Part shown: positions 27,419 through 36,690 of the stretch, one piece after another
Position numbering within the stretch: position 1 is the stretch's first letter
Layout: every line of letters begins with the position of its first letter
DNA from: Flavobacterium lotistagni
Lineage (GTDB): Bacteria; Bacteroidota; Bacteroidia; Flavobacteriales; Flavobacteriaceae
Reading direction: 5' to 3'
NCBI RefSeq assembly: GCF_011392125.1
Contig: NZ_JAAJBU010000001.1
Span: 186,001 to 250,000 of the forward strand
DNA length: 64,000 nucleotides
Program-made: the position numbers and the translations under genes
Notes under the pieces: model-generated
What the model was told of the DNA's origin: nothing
Database searches by the model: none
The model's input: the letters and a program-made list of their open reading frames with translations, nothing else

Positions 27419-27965
27419 TGCGGTAGTCTTTTAATTTGATGATTTCGTTTTGAAGCAGCCTTCTGGCATGTGACAATTGCGATTTCGAAGTGCCTTCGTT
27501 GATGTTCAACAGCGCCGCAATTTCGTGGTGTTTGTAACCTTCAATGGCGTAGAGGTTGAAAATCATTTTATATCCGTCGGGCAAAGCATCAATCAGGAAT
27601 TGGATTTCATCTACGGTGAATTGGCTGTCGATATTGTTGAAACTGTCTTCTTTGTAATATTCGTCTTCCAGAAAACTGACCTTTTTATTAGCGCGGATAA
27701 AAGAGATGCACTCGTTCACCATGATGCGCCGAATCCAGCCTTCAAAGCTGCCTTTATGTTCAAAATTCTTGAGATTAGTAAACACTTTCATAAATGCGGT
27801 AATCATGACATCTTCTGCTTGGTGCACGTCTTTAATGTATTGACGGCAAACTCCGAGCATTTTGGAAGCATAAGTGGAATAGATTTTATGCTGCGCCTGA
27901 CGATTGTTCTCGGTGGCCAACTGAACCAAATCCTTCTCTTGCTGATGTAAATCGATTACTTTCAA
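27405..27965 (-). CDS. ECF-type RNA polymerase sigma factor
   Basis: 186 aa with sigma region 2 (HQAEDVMITAFMKVFTNLKNF ... GSFEGWIRRIMVNECI) and region 4 (LPDGYKMIFNLYAIEGYKHH, then EIAALLNINEGTSKSQLSHAR). It starts at TTG 27965, since an in-frame stop lies four codons upstream. It should direct RNA polymerase to a small regulon, possibly envelope related given the two downstream genes. It belongs to the sigma-70 ECF family. Confidence 0.92.
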   Translation of the reverse strand: MKVIDLHQQEKDLVQLATENNRQAQHKIYSTYASKMLGVCRQYIKDVHQAEDVMITAFMKVFTNLKNFEHKGSFEGWIRRIMVNECISFIRANKKVSFLEDEYYKEDSFNNIDSQFTVDEIQFLIDALPDGYKMIFNLYAIEGYKHHEIAALLNINEGTSKSQLSHARRLLQNEIIKLKDYRNGTK

Positions 27966-28112
27966 AACCTTTTGTCAAGTATTACTATTGGCATAGACGC
28001 AAAACTGCCAAAAACGGTTGCATGAAGCCGTAAAAAAATGAAAATATTTTTATAGATTTTAAAAAAACTCCCGTAAATAAAGCCCTGAGCAACTAAAAAA
28101 AACTGAAAAAAA

Positions 28113-29090
28113 TTAAATTTTTCTTTCGATGACGTAGTTGACCATCAAAATTAAAGCTTCTTTGTAGTCAGAATTCGGGTAAGCATCTAGCAGTTGAAGC
28201 GCTTTTTGTTGGAATTCGCGCATTTTTTGTTCGGCATAAACCAGACCATGGTTGTTTTTTACAAACGCGATGACTTCCTTGATGCGCTTTTTGTCTTTGT
28301 TGTGGTTCTTGATTGAATTTATGAGCCAAGACTTTTCTTTCGGCGAACAATGATTCAACACATAAATCAAAGGCAAGGTCATTTTTTGTTCCTTGATGTC
28401 AATACCTGTTGGTTTGCCGATTGCGTCTTCGGTATAATCGAACAAATCGTCTTTAATCTGAAAGGCCATTCCAATGAGTTCGCCAAACTGTCTCATATTC
28501 TCAACTTGCATCTCGTCTTCAATGACTGATTTGGCGCCCAATGCACAACACGAAGCAATTAATGTAGCGGTTTTCTTTCGGATGATTTCATAATAGATAT
28601 CTTCGACAATATCCAATCGGCGTGCCTTTTCAATTTGTAACAACTCACCTTCGCTCATTTCGCGGACCGCCACCGAAATAATCCGCAGCAAATCAAAGTC
28701 ACCGTGGTCGATAGAAAGCAACAAACCTTTAGACAATAAATAATCGCCCACCAATACTGCAATCTTATTTTTCCACAAAGCATTAATGGAAAAAAATCCT
28801 CGCCTGCGGTTACTGTCATCCACCACATCATCATGAACCAAGGTGGCAGTGTGAATCAATTCAATCACTGATGCCCCGCGATATGTTCGTTCATTCACCT
28901 GACCATCGTGAAGCATCTTGGCGGTCAGAAACACAAACATCGGGCGCATTTGTTTTCCCTTTCGGTTAACGATATAATAAGTTATGCGGTTGAGCAACGC
29001 CACTTTTGAAGTCATCGACTCGTAGAACTTTTTCTCGAAAAGCTCCATTTCGACCTGAATCGGGCGTTTTATTTGCGAAGTGATATTCAT
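28113..29090 (-). CDS. Polyprenyl diphosphate synthase
   Basis: 325 aa trans-prenyltransferase. The first aspartate-rich motif is DDVVDDSNRRRG, the second DDLFDYTED; GKQMRP near residue 45 binds isopentenyl diphosphate. A long-chain product for the menaquinone side chain is the likeliest role, since Bacteroidota respire with menaquinone, but chain length cannot be read reliably here. Monocistronic, with its own -7 box. Confidence 0.92.
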   Translation of the reverse strand: MNITSQIKRPIQVEMELFEKKFYESMTSKVALLNRITYYIVNRKGKQMRPMFVFLTAKMLHDGQVNERTYRGASVIELIHTATLVHDDVVDDSNRRRGFFSINALWKNKIAVLVGDYLLSKGLLLSIDHGDFDLLRIISVAVREMSEGELLQIEKARRLDIVEDIYYEIIRKKTATLIASCCALGAKSVIEDEMQVENMRQFGELIGMAFQIKDDLFDYTEDAIGKPTGIDIKEQKMTLPLIYVLNHCSPKEKSWLINSIKNHNKDKKRIKEVIAFVKNNHGLVYAEQKMREFQQKALQLLDAYPNSDYKEALILMVNYVIERKI

Positions 29091-29125
29091 TCGTCTCCAA
29101 AGGTAAATATAACTTTTAAGAGTGG

Positions 29126-29133
29126 CAAAGGTA
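29126..29133 (-). promoter_or_regulatory. -7 box TACCTTTG of the polyprenyl synthase gene
   Basis: Minus-strand TACCTTTG, full match to TAnnTTTG, 35 bases before the ATG at 29090. A second identical octamer at 29098-29105 is too close to the start codon to be used. Confidence 0.5.
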
Positions 29134-29214
29134 ATAAGACAGGTTTTTTTCTGTTTGTATTAAACGATACCAAACCCAAAAAGTCTTAAACGAAACTTAA
29201 AAATTTTTAGGATT

Positions 29215-30063
29215 ATGAAAACAAGAATTTTAATGCTCGGATTGCTTTGCAGCTTTTGGTTAATTAGCTGTAATAAAGACGATGACAAGAACTCGTCCAA
29301 CGGTTCTTCTGAATTTATTTCCAGTACTGATGTCGATGTTATTAGCGATGATGTTTCTCAAATTGTAGAACTGGAATCTGACCAAACCGCATCAAACCGA
29401 TTGACCTCAGCCACTGAAAATTTCTTAGGCAATTGCGCTCAAGTGACTACCAGTGTTTCAGGTAACATCGTAACGAGAACCATCGATTTCGGAACTAGCA
29501 ACTGCACACTCAACAATGGCAATACCGTCAGAGGTAAAATCATCCTTACTTTCACCAACGATTGGGATGCCACTACCCGAACCATCAATTATTCTTTTGA
29601 GAATTTCTATCACAACGACAACCACGTGGAAGGTAATAGAAATGTGGTGAAAACCATTTTGCCCAGCGGCCATCCGCAAACGACGATTTCGCTCGACATG
29701 ACCGTAACCACACCAAGCAACGCGGTTTATACGGTAACCGGAAATCGCGTCCGTGAATTTGCAGAAGGTTATGGCAATAACATTTTAGCTGACAATGTAT
29801 TTTTAGTTCACGGAAACTGGACTACCACCTTGCCCAATGGAAACACACACAGCCATTCGGTGAATGAAGAATCTCCGCTCAGAATTATTTACAGTTGCGA
29901 CCAAACTGTAGGCCGTCGTCGGTTCGAAATAGTAAGTGGAATTGCCACCATCACCAGGAACAATAACACTGCAGTAATTAACTACGGCGACGGACAATGC
30001 GACGGTGTAGGCACTATCAGTATCAATGGAGGCGCAGCTATTACTTTCACGTTAAGACGTTAA
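29215..30063 (+). CDS. Unknown lipoprotein
   Basis: 282 aa with lipoprotein signal (FWLISC, Cys near residue 19) followed by acidic NKDDDKNSS, which fits export to the outer membrane in Bacteroidota. The mature part is Thr/Asn/Ser rich with predicted beta strands (TVRGKIILTFTNDWDATTRTI), and ends in a repeated glycine-rich beta pattern. No catalytic motif. Divergent from the polyprenyl synthase gene. Function unknown. Confidence 0.75.
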   Translation: MKTRILMLGLLCSFWLISCNKDDDKNSSNGSSEFISSTDVDVISDDVSQIVELESDQTASNRLTSATENFLGNCAQVTTSVSGNIVTRTIDFGTSNCTLNNGNTVRGKIILTFTNDWDATTRTINYSFENFYHNDNHVEGNRNVVKTILPSGHPQTTISLDMTVTTPSNAVYTVTGNRVREFAEGYGNNILADNVFLVHGNWTTTLPNGNTHSHSVNEESPLRIIYSCDQTVGRRRFEIVSGIATITRNNNTAVINYGDGQCDGVGTISINGGAAITFTLRR

Positions 30064-30093
30064 TTCCAGAAAAATATAAACGATAAGAAAAAT

Positions 30094-30120
30094 AGGTTCC
30101 AGATTATGGAGCCTTTTTTT
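30094..30120 (+). terminator. Terminator between the lipoprotein and rlmN
   Basis: AGGTTCC at 30094-30100 pairs with GGAGCCT at 30108-30114 (one G-U), followed by seven T. The opposite strand also has a T-rich tail, so it may serve both convergent genes. It touches the rlmN stop. Confidence 0.7.
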
Positions 30121-31162
30121 ATGCTTCTTTGTTAGCGAGTTGTCCACAAGCGGCATCAATGTCTTTGCCTCGACTACGACGTACTTTAGCTACAATTCCG
30201 TTGGCTTCGAGCGCATCAATGTAGGCCTCTATGGAGACTTGCGAGGCTTGTTGGAATTCACCGTCATCAATCGGATTGTATTCGATGAGATTGACTTTAC
30301 AGGGTACTTGTTTACAGAATTTCACCAAAGCGTCAATACAAACTTTAGTGTCATTGATTCCTTTCCAAACTACATATTCATAAGTGACTTTGCTTTTAGT
30401 TTTCTGATACCAGTACTGCAAAGCTTCGCGAAGTTCTGTCAATGGAAAGTTTTTGCTGAAGGGCATAATTTGATTGCGGATTTCTTCCACAGCGCAATGC
30501 AGCGACACGGCGAGTTTGAATTTCACTTCATCATCGGCCATTTTTCGGATCATTTTCGGAATACCTGAAGTGGAAACAGTAATCCGTTTTGGCGACATTC
30601 CCAAACCTTCTTCGGAAGTAATCATTTCGATTGCTTTAATGACATTGTTGTAGTTCATCAGCGGTTCACCCATACCCATAAAAACGATATTCGACAACGG
30701 ATGATTGTAGTACAAACGGCTTTCCTTGTCAATGGCCACTACTTGATCATAGATTTCTCCGGGTTCAAGATTGCGCATTCTTTTGAGTCTGGCCGTGGCA
30801 CAGAAATTACAATCTAGGCTACACCCGACTTGGCTCGACACACAAGCTGTAGTTCTGGTTTCGGTTGGAATTAGAACTGATTCGACCACTAACCCATCGT
30901 GCAAACGCACCGCATTTTTCACTGTGCCATCATCGCTTTTTTGCATCTGATCTACTTGGATGTGATTGATTACAAAATGTTCTTGAAGCATCAAGCGTGT
31001 GGCTTTGGAAAGATTGGTCATATCTTCGAAAGTATGCGCGCCTTTACTCCAAAGCCACTCGTAAACCTGATTCCCACGAAACGATTGATCGCCTTGCGAG
31101 GTAAAAAAGTCACGCAGTTGTTGTTTGGACAAAGCCCGAATATCTTTCTTGGGTGTTTCCAT
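30119..31162 (-). CDS. rlmN: 23S rRNA/tRNA adenine C2-methyltransferase RlmN
   Basis: Radical SAM enzyme that methylates C2 of A2503 in 23S rRNA and A37 of some tRNAs. The iron-sulfur cluster motif CSLDCNFC (CxxxCxxC) is present, as are GMGEPLMNYNNV and RITVSTSGI. The second catalytic Cys is in the C-terminal AACGQL segment. 347 aa is normal. It follows the saccharopine dehydrogenase-like gene by 21 bases, so they are likely cotranscribed. Confidence 0.96.
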   Translation of the reverse strand: METPKKDIRALSKQQLRDFFTSQGDQSFRGNQVYEWLWSKGAHTFEDMTNLSKATRLMLQEHFVINHIQVDQMQKSDDGTVKNAVRLHDGLVVESVLIPTETRTTACVSSQVGCSLDCNFCATARLKRMRNLEPGEIYDQVVAIDKESRLYYNHPLSNIVFMGMGEPLMNYNNVIKAIEMITSEEGLGMSPKRITVSTSGIPKMIRKMADDEVKFKLAVSLHCAVEEIRNQIMPFSKNFPLTELREALQYWYQKTKSKVTYEYVVWKGINDTKVCIDALVKFCKQVPCKVNLIEYNPIDDGEFQQASQVSIEAYIDALEANGIVAKVRRSRGKDIDAACGQLANKEA

Positions 31163-31183
31163 GATTGGGTTGTTAAAGGTTTT

Positions 31184-32536
31184 TTAAGAATAACCTTTGA
31201 ACGGCACTTCGGTTTCTTTAAAATGAATACCAAAATTTTCTAGCTCCTTAAGGATTGGGATATACACTTCTTTATTAATCGGTAACTGCACTCCCGGATT
31301 TGTAATTTGTCCGTTAAGGATTCGCAGCGCTGCTATAGCTACTGGTAGTCCGACCGTTTTGGCCATCGCAGTATAAGTTTGGTCATGCCCGATACATACC
31401 ATTTGGGAATCGATTTGCTTTTTCACGCCGTCAATTTCGTAACCAAATTTGTGGTACATCACAATCATGTCTTTATCGTCAGGTGCCAAGGTCCAGCTCT
31501 CGGTGAGAATTTTCTCGAGAATTTGCGCCGGAGTGGCATTTTTGAGGCCGACGGTTTTAGAGTTACTAAATAAGTCGAGCTCTTGGAATTTTATCCACAT
31601 GGTGTCGTTTTGCGTGAGTCCAATCGTTTGGCAGAATTGTTTTTCCGTGTTCTCGGGCGTATCAATCGGTAAAAACAATCGTACATAATCCTGATAAGTA
31701 AGCTGTTCAGAATTATCAATCACATAACTGTCATCGGTCATTCCCAACTGCACAAACGCATCCCAAGCTTTGGAATAACCCGAACGCCGAATCGTGCCGC
31801 GCAATAAGGTCTGAATATCATTCAAACCGTAAACACTCCGGTATTTTAATGAATCGCGGTTGGCATAGGTTTCGAAATTACCATAACCTTCCACCTTTAA
31901 AATGTCAGTCCGCTTAAACAATTGTTGGTACGGAATGTATTTGTAAGTGCCTTCCTGAATAAATTTAGCAGCGCCGCCTTGACCCGCCAAAACTACATTT
32001 CTCGGTGCCCAAGTAAATTTGTAATTCCAAGCGTTGTTGTCTGATTCAGGAGCAATCAGTCCGCCACAGAAAGACTCAAACATAATCATTTTCCCGCCTT
32101 GTTCGCGAATTTCGTCAATAATTTTCATGGCGCTCATGTGGTCAATGCCCGGATCCAGCCCGATTTCGTTCATGAAAACCAAATTATTGGCTTTGGCTTC
32201 AGCATCAAGCTCTTGCATCGCTTCTGAGATATACGACGCGGTAACCATGTGCTTTTTGTAGGCAATGCAATCTTTCGCTACTTCGATGTGCATGTGCGCC
32301 GGAAGCATCGAAATCACCAAATCGGCACGTTCTATTTCAATTTGACGTTGTATAGCATTGAAAATATCGAACGCAATCGCCCTAGCGTTTTTATGATGGG
32401 CAGTTTTTTTCTGGGCCAGTTCCAATGACAAATCACCAATAGTGATATGCAGATTCTCCGCCTCAGATTGGTTCAAAAGATATTGTATTAAAGACGAAGC
32501 CGAACGTCCGGCCCCGATAATCAAGATTTTTCTCAT
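31184..32536 (-). CDS. Saccharopine dehydrogenase-like oxidoreductase
   Basis: 450 aa. The Rossmann loop GAGRSASSLIQYLL is at the N-terminus. MLPAHMHIEVAKDCI, the FMNEIGLDPGIDHMSAMKII segment and FCGGLIAPE are characteristic of the saccharopine reductase/carboxynorspermidine synthase group. It could act in lysine breakdown through saccharopine or in a related reaction; sequence alone does not decide. A TACCTTTG box lies at 32555-32562. Confidence 0.88.
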   Translation of the reverse strand: MRKILIIGAGRSASSLIQYLLNQSEAENLHITIGDLSLELAQKKTAHHKNARAIAFDIFNAIQRQIEIERADLVISMLPAHMHIEVAKDCIAYKKHMVTASYISEAMQELDAEAKANNLVFMNEIGLDPGIDHMSAMKIIDEIREQGGKMIMFESFCGGLIAPESDNNAWNYKFTWAPRNVVLAGQGGAAKFIQEGTYKYIPYQQLFKRTDILKVEGYGNFETYANRDSLKYRSVYGLNDIQTLLRGTIRRSGYSKAWDAFVQLGMTDDSYVIDNSEQLTYQDYVRLFLPIDTPENTEKQFCQTIGLTQNDTMWIKFQELDLFSNSKTVGLKNATPAQILEKILTESWTLAPDDKDMIVMYHKFGYEIDGVKKQIDSQMVCIGHDQTYTAMAKTVGLPVAIAALRILNGQITNPGVQLPINKEVYIPILKELENFGIHFKETEVPFKGYS

Positions 32537-32554
32537 GAGCTAAAAAATAGGCTC

Positions 32555-32562
32555 CAAAGGTA
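32555..32562 (-). promoter_or_regulatory. -7 box TACCTTTG of the saccharopine dehydrogenase-like gene
   Basis: Minus-strand full match to TAnnTTTG, 18 bases before the ATG at 32536. Confidence 0.5.
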
Positions 32563-32573
32563 TAAATAAGAAA

Positions 32574-32600
32574 CAAAAAAAGCCCACTTAATGTGAGCTT
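32574..32600 (-). terminator. Terminator of the DUF3108 operon
   Basis: On the minus strand AAGCTCAC pairs with GTGGGCTT (one G-U) around ATTAA and is followed by six more T. It lies 28 bases after the stop at 32629. Confidence 0.8.
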
Positions 32601-32628
32601 AAAACAGAATTATAAAACTATCTGTAGT

Positions 32629-32949
32629 TTATTCTATCGCTTCTAATTCCTCGAGGTCTTTAAGGTCTTCTTTTTGCGATTCGATTTTTTGTTGTTCCAT
32701 TTGAACATCTTTTTCTACTTCATCAGGCGTCATGCTTTTTGCAATCACTACTACCAAAATCAAACCGGCCACAATAAGCAACCATTTCGGAACAGTTCTG
32801 TCATTCGCTGCAGACTTAGCGTAAGCCAATCCGCTGAAAACCAGCGCCAAACCTACCGGTAAAAGACCTAAAGTTCCCATGGGTAAAATGGCGAAAATGA
32901 CACTCAATAGAGTGAAAATAAAGGCTAAAACGATTAGTGCTTTTCTCAT
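32629..32949 (-). CDS. Small membrane protein of unknown function
   Basis: 106 aa with two or three hydrophobic helices (about 4-24, 26-43 and 56-72) and a charged C-terminal tail rich in E, D and K (DEVEKDVQMEQQKIESQKEDL). No family recognised with certainty. It starts two bases after the stop of the DUF3108 gene, so the two are an operon. Confidence 0.7.
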   Translation of the reverse strand: MRKALIVLAFIFTLLSVIFAILPMGTLGLLPVGLALVFSGLAYAKSAANDRTVPKWLLIVAGLILVVVIAKSMTPDEVEKDVQMEQQKIESQKEDLKDLEELEAIE

Positions 32950-32951
32950 AA

Positions 32952-33710
32952 TTATATTCCGCTTGCGTTAGTTAATGTGAGTTGTCCTGTTCCTACCGGA
33001 ATGCTGAACTGAATTAGAGCCGGAACTCTCGCGTTGTCAGCAGTAAGGTAAATAATGTTTTTATCGGTGCCTTTAAGCTTGTTGGTTTTGGCTCCAATCG
33101 AGATTTTATAACACGTTTTTGAACCTAAATTTCCAGCTTTCACGGTTTCCTTTCCCATGTATTTGGCTGTCACGCCCATTTCTTTCTCGTCAAAAACCAC
33201 TACGAACGATTTAGTTTGCCCTGGTGACATTTTGCTAAAATCCACGTTGCGCAATTGGTAAATAGTAGCCACTACATCACTTGCCGAACCACTAATTTGA
33301 AAGGCTTTGGTAGTTTCCGGCATATTCTTGCGTTTCAAGGTGCTCTGAATCGTATTGCCTTTGAACAAATACTTCTCTTTTTTGGTGTAAGTCCCTTCGA
33401 GGATGTCTCTTTTGTACAAACTTGGCTTCAAAGTAGTTGGATTTACATAAGACTCATAATTGTCCCTAATTTTAAAGAAAGTATCCCATTTAGTATAGGT
33501 AGTGGCGTTGCAACTAAGATGCAGCAAGGTGTTTTTAGAAGTTTTGACGGTTTGGGTTTGCATGGTCACTTGGGCAAGTGGCGTCATCAATCCGCTCATA
33601 TTATAGGAAGCCGCGTAGGTAAGTTTCTCGCCAGATTTCACAGCCTTGTTAGTTTGGGCGCTTGTGATGCTAGAGATCAAAACAGCCGCAATCATAAATA
33701 ATTTTCTCAT
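32952..33710 (-). CDS. DUF3108 domain-containing exported protein
   Basis: 252 aa from the ATG at 33710, which gives a good signal peptide (MRKLFMIAAVLISSITSAQ). The longer open frame from 33806 would bury it. The mature part begins KSGEKLTYAASYNMSGLMTP and has beta strands with the DGxY-like layout and a C-terminal YLTADNARVPALIQF, as in DUF3108 proteins. Probably periplasmic. Function unknown. A TACATTTG box lies at 33732-33739. Confidence 0.82.
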   Translation of the reverse strand: MRKLFMIAAVLISSITSAQTNKAVKSGEKLTYAASYNMSGLMTPLAQVTMQTQTVKTSKNTLLHLSCNATTYTKWDTFFKIRDNYESYVNPTTLKPSLYKRDILEGTYTKKEKYLFKGNTIQSTLKRKNMPETTKAFQISGSASDVVATIYQLRNVDFSKMSPGQTKSFVVVFDEKEMGVTAKYMGKETVKAGNLGSKTCYKISIGAKTNKLKGTDKNIIYLTADNARVPALIQFSIPVGTGQLTLTNASGI

Positions 33711-33731
33711 GATGTTCCTAATTTTTAAGTG

Positions 33732-33739
33732 CAAATGTA
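33732..33739 (-). promoter_or_regulatory. -7 box TACATTTG of the DUF3108 gene
   Basis: Minus-strand full match to TAnnTTTG, 21 bases before the ATG at 33710. It supports the shorter start for the protein. Confidence 0.5.
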
Positions 33740-33854
33740 ATTTTTTTTTGTTTAGTAGCTTGTTCCGGTTTTCCGCTAACACGAGCGAAGCGAATTGACC
33801 GAACACAAACTAAACAAAATTATAACGTGTGAGGTAATCTTTTTTGGTCAAAAA

Positions 33855-33889
33855 AAGCCCAAAAAAGGATGCCGCTGCAACCCGGGCTA
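33855..33889 (-). ncRNA. Truncated Flavo-1-like element, copy D
   Basis: Only the head half is present on the minus strand: TAGCCCGGGTTGCAGCGGCA then TCCTTTTTT. The GATATAGCG...AGCAGG tail is missing. It lies between the divergent DUF3108 and DUF423 genes. Confidence 0.55.
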
Positions 33890-33963
33890 AAAAACCTCGA
33901 ATATCTTTGATGTCTTACCCATAACCCATAATTTTACGACTTAGTATCAAATCTTCAATAAAA

Positions 33964-34347
33964 ATGGATAAAAAAATAATCTCGACCGCGGCGCTTCTTG
34001 GGGCGTCAGCAATCATATTAGGTGCTTTCGGGGCACACGCTTTGAAAAAAGTTCTTACCGATTCGCAACTCATTACTTTTGAAACCGGTGTGAAATACCA
34101 AATGTACCACGCTTTGTTTTTGTTGTTTGTCGGTTTCTCGACAAGCATTAGCGTGAAAGCCAAGCAAATTATTTACTACTGCGTGCTTACCGGAGTTTTG
34201 TTTTTCTCTGGTTCAATTTACCTTCTAGCTACCGATGAGCTCAACAGCTTTAACTTCAAAACCATCGGATTCGTTACACCCATCGGCGGTTTTTTATTAA
34301 TCATCGGTTGGTTCTGGCTGTTCGTCGATTTTTACCGAAAAAAGTGA
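33964..34347 (+). CDS. DUF423 family membrane protein
   Basis: 127 aa with four hydrophobic helices. The family motif GAFGAHALKK at about residues 20-29 is followed by FETGVKYQMYHALFLLFVG and later PIGGFLLIIGW. Members are conserved inner membrane proteins of unknown function (YgdD type). The stop is 83 bases before pckA, which has its own -7 box. Confidence 0.88.
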   Translation: MDKKIISTAALLGASAIILGAFGAHALKKVLTDSQLITFETGVKYQMYHALFLLFVGFSTSISVKAKQIIYYCVLTGVLFFSGSIYLLATDELNSFNFKTIGFVTPIGGFLLIIGWFWLFVDFYRKK

Positions 34348-34387
34348 TATTATTTCCAGAATTTCGGCGTCGATAAAATTTTATTTT

Positions 34388-34395
34388 TACTTTTG
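34388..34395 (+). promoter_or_regulatory. -7 box TACTTTTG of pckA
   Basis: Full match to TAnnTTTG, 36 bases before the pckA ATG at 34431. Confidence 0.55.
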
Positions 34396-34430
34396 TCGTT
34401 GATAAAAAACAACAATACAAACTCATTTCT

Positions 34431-36056
34431 ATGGATAATTACGCTCAAGTTACGAAATCGATTTCGCTTGAAAAATACGGAATCAAAAATGCAGCAGAAG
34501 TTATATACAATCCGTCCTTTGACCTACTCTATCACGAAGAATTGAAGCCTTCTTTACAAGGTTTCGAAAGAGGGCAACTCACTGAATTAGGCGCAATCAA
34601 CGTAATGACTGGCGATTTTACAGGCCGCTCGCCCAAAGACAAATACATCGTTAAAGACAGTATCACCGAAAACACCATTTGGTGGAATTCAGAAAAAGCC
34701 GTCAACGACAATAAACCCATCTCACAAGATACTTGGAATGCCTTAAAACAAACCACCGTCGAGCAACTTTCAGGAAAAAGATTATTCGTAGTTGATGCCT
34801 TTTGTGGCGCCAACGAAAACACAAGACTTAAAGTGCGCTTCATTATGGAAGTGGCTTGGCAGGCACATTTTGTTAAGAACATGTTCATCCGCCCAACGGA
34901 AGAAGAATTAGAAAACTTCGGCGAACCAGATTTTATCGTGATGAATGGTTCGAAAACCAGTTTCAAAGATTACGCAGCTCACGGCATGAACTCGGAAGTT
35001 TACATCGCGTTTAATCTAACCGAAAAAATGCAACTTATTGGCGGCACTTGGTACGGAGGCGAAATGAAAAAAGGCTTGTTCTCGATGATGAACTATTATT
35101 TGCCACTCAAAGGAATTGCTTCCATGCACTGCTCGGCCAACAAAGGCAAAGACGGCGACGTGGCAGTTTTCTTTGGTTTATCTGGAACCGGAAAGACCAC
35201 GCTGTCAACTGATCCGAAACGCGAACTTATCGGAGACGACGAACACGGCTGGGACGATGAAGGCGTATTCAACTTCGAAGGTGGCTGTTATGCCAAAACC
35301 ATCGATTTGAGCAAAGAAAATGAACCAGACATTTACAATGCAATCAAACGCGACGCCTTACTAGAAAACGTAACAGTAGATGCTGACGGAAAAATAGATT
35401 TTAAAGACGGTTCAGTAACTCAGAATACTAGAGTTTCTTATCCTATTAATCACATTCACAATATAGTAAAACCTGTTTCTAAAGCCGGGCACGCCAACAA
35501 AGTAATTTTCTTGACCGCCGATGCTTTTGGAGTAATGCCTCCGGTTTCTAAACTGACACCGGAACAAACTAAGTACTATTTCCTTTCAGGATTTACCGCT
35601 AAATTGGCCGGAACCGAAAGAGGTGTAACCGAGCCACAACCGACATTCTCAGCGTGTTTTGGAAAAGCGTTCTTATCGCTGCATCCTACACAATACGGAC
35701 AAGAGTTGGTAAAGAAAATGGAACAACACAAAGCGACTGCTTATATGGTCAACACTGGCTGGAACGGAACAGGTAAAAGAATCTCTATCAAAGACACTCG
35801 TGCCATTATCGATGCGATTTTAGATGGTTCTATTGAAAATGCTGAAACCACAATGATTCCGGTATTCAATTTCGAAGTGCCTACAGCGCTCAACCAAGTA
35901 GATGCGAGCATTCTAGATCCGCGAAATACTTATGCTAACGCTTCAGATTGGAATACAAAGGCCGAAGATTTGGCAGCGCGTTTTATTAAAAACTTCGCCC
36001 AATATACAGACAATGCCGAAGGCGAAAATTTGGTAAAAGCCGGACCACAATTGTAA
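34431..36056 (+). CDS. pckA: Phosphoenolpyruvate carboxykinase (ATP)
   Basis: Converts oxaloacetate and ATP to phosphoenolpyruvate and CO2, the entry to gluconeogenesis. Kinase-1 loop [14 protein letters not shown] and the metal-binding DDEHGW with [10 protein letters not shown] mark the ATP-using family. [14 protein letters not shown] near residue 60 is the substrate site. 541 aa is normal. A weak terminator follows at 36070-36094. Confidence 0.98.
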   Translation: MDNYAQVTKSISLEKYGIKNAAEVIYNPSFDLLYHEELKPSLQGFERGQLTELGAINVMTGDFTGRSPKDKYIVKDSITENTIWWNSEKAVNDNKPISQDTWNALKQTTVEQLSGKRLFVVDAFCGANENTRLKVRFIMEVAWQAHFVKNMFIRPTEEELENFGEPDFIVMNGSKTSFKDYAAHGMNSEVYIAFNLTEKMQLIGGTWYGGEMKKGLFSMMNYYLPLKGIASMHCSANKGKDGDVAVFFGLSGTGKTTLSTDPKRELIGDDEHGWDDEGVFNFEGGCYAKTIDLSKENEPDIYNAIKRDALLENVTVDADGKIDFKDGSVTQNTRVSYPINHIHNIVKPVSKAGHANKVIFLTADAFGVMPPVSKLTPEQTKYYFLSGFTAKLAGTERGVTEPQPTFSACFGKAFLSLHPTQYGQELVKKMEQHKATAYMVNTGWNGTGKRISIKDTRAIIDAILDGSIENAETTMIPVFNFEVPTALNQVDASILDPRNTYANASDWNTKAEDLAARFIKNFAQYTDNAEGENLVKAGPQL

Positions 36057-36069
36057 AAGTTTCAATAAC

Positions 36070-36094
36070 AAACCGTTATAAAATGTCGGTTTTT
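36070..36094 (+). terminator. Weak terminator after pckA
   Basis: AAACCG at 36070-36075 pairs with CGGTTT at 36087-36092 and is followed by TT. The stem is short. The rest of the 264-base gap up to 36320 shows no other feature except T-rich sequence. Confidence 0.5.
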
Positions 36095-36320
36095 GAAGTC
36101 AGATGTGCCATTTGATTTAGAAAACCGATTTTTTTGGCTTCAAAAGTCTTTACCGCGAAAACGTTTTCTGTTTTAGGATTCTAATTTCCTCTGGCTAAAT
36201 ATTGGCAATCAGATTTGTTTTTTAGATAGTTTTTGCCATATTCTCAAATCGTACCTCTGGCGATGGTTTCTATGGATGAATTCTTTTTCTTTGCTGCATA
36301 ATTCTAAAAATGAAATAGTT

Positions 36321-36617
36321 ATGTCAGTTAAGAAACAATTTATAAAGACTAAACCGGTTTGCAAAGTTACTTTTACCGTTGATGCTAAAGAGGCAAACAC
36401 CGCTGCGGTTGTCGGCGATTTCAATAATTGGAATCCAAAAGAAGGCGAATTGAGCAAACTTAAAAACGGAACTTTCAAAGGCGTTTTCGATGTGAACAAA
36501 GATGCTTCTTACGAGTTCAGATATATCGTTGACGGTGCTTACACCAACGAAGCTGAAGCCGATTCTTACCGTTGGAACGATTTCGCAGGTGCAGAAAACA
36601 GCGTGTTGGAAGTATAA
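36321..36617 (+). CDS. Small stand-alone CBM48/isoamylase N-terminal domain protein
   Basis: 98 aa from the ATG at 36321 (MSVKKQFIKTKPVCKVTFTV). The domain pattern AVVGDFNNWNPKEGELSKLK, then GVFDVNKDASYEFRYIVDG and the YRWNDFAGAENSVLEV end matches the early-set glycogen-binding fold seen in AMPK beta subunits and branching enzymes. There is no catalytic domain. It may bind glycogen or act as a small regulator. The in-frame ATG at 36276 is less likely because it adds an unrelated N-terminus. Confidence 0.82.
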   Translation: MSVKKQFIKTKPVCKVTFTVDAKEANTAAVVGDFNNWNPKEGELSKLKNGTFKGVFDVNKDASYEFRYIVDGAYTNEAEADSYRWNDFAGAENSVLEV

Positions 36618-36642
36618 TTCAGCTCGTTTTCAAAAATAATTC

Positions 36643-36690
36643 ACCGCTGATTTACAGAAATACAAACTGTGAATCAGCGGTTTGTTTTTA
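36643..36690. terminator. Bidirectional terminator between the CBM48 protein and the peptidase gene
   Basis: A 15-bp stem (36643-36657 with 36667-36681, one G-U) is followed by TTTGTTTTTA on the plus strand and preceded by an A-rich stretch that gives T residues on the minus strand. It overlaps the stop codon of the convergent peptidase gene. Confidence 0.85.

Noticed and set aside
29098..29105. Second TACCTTTG box before the polyprenyl synthase gene
   Set aside because: It is only 8 bases before the ATG, too close to act as the -7 box for that start.
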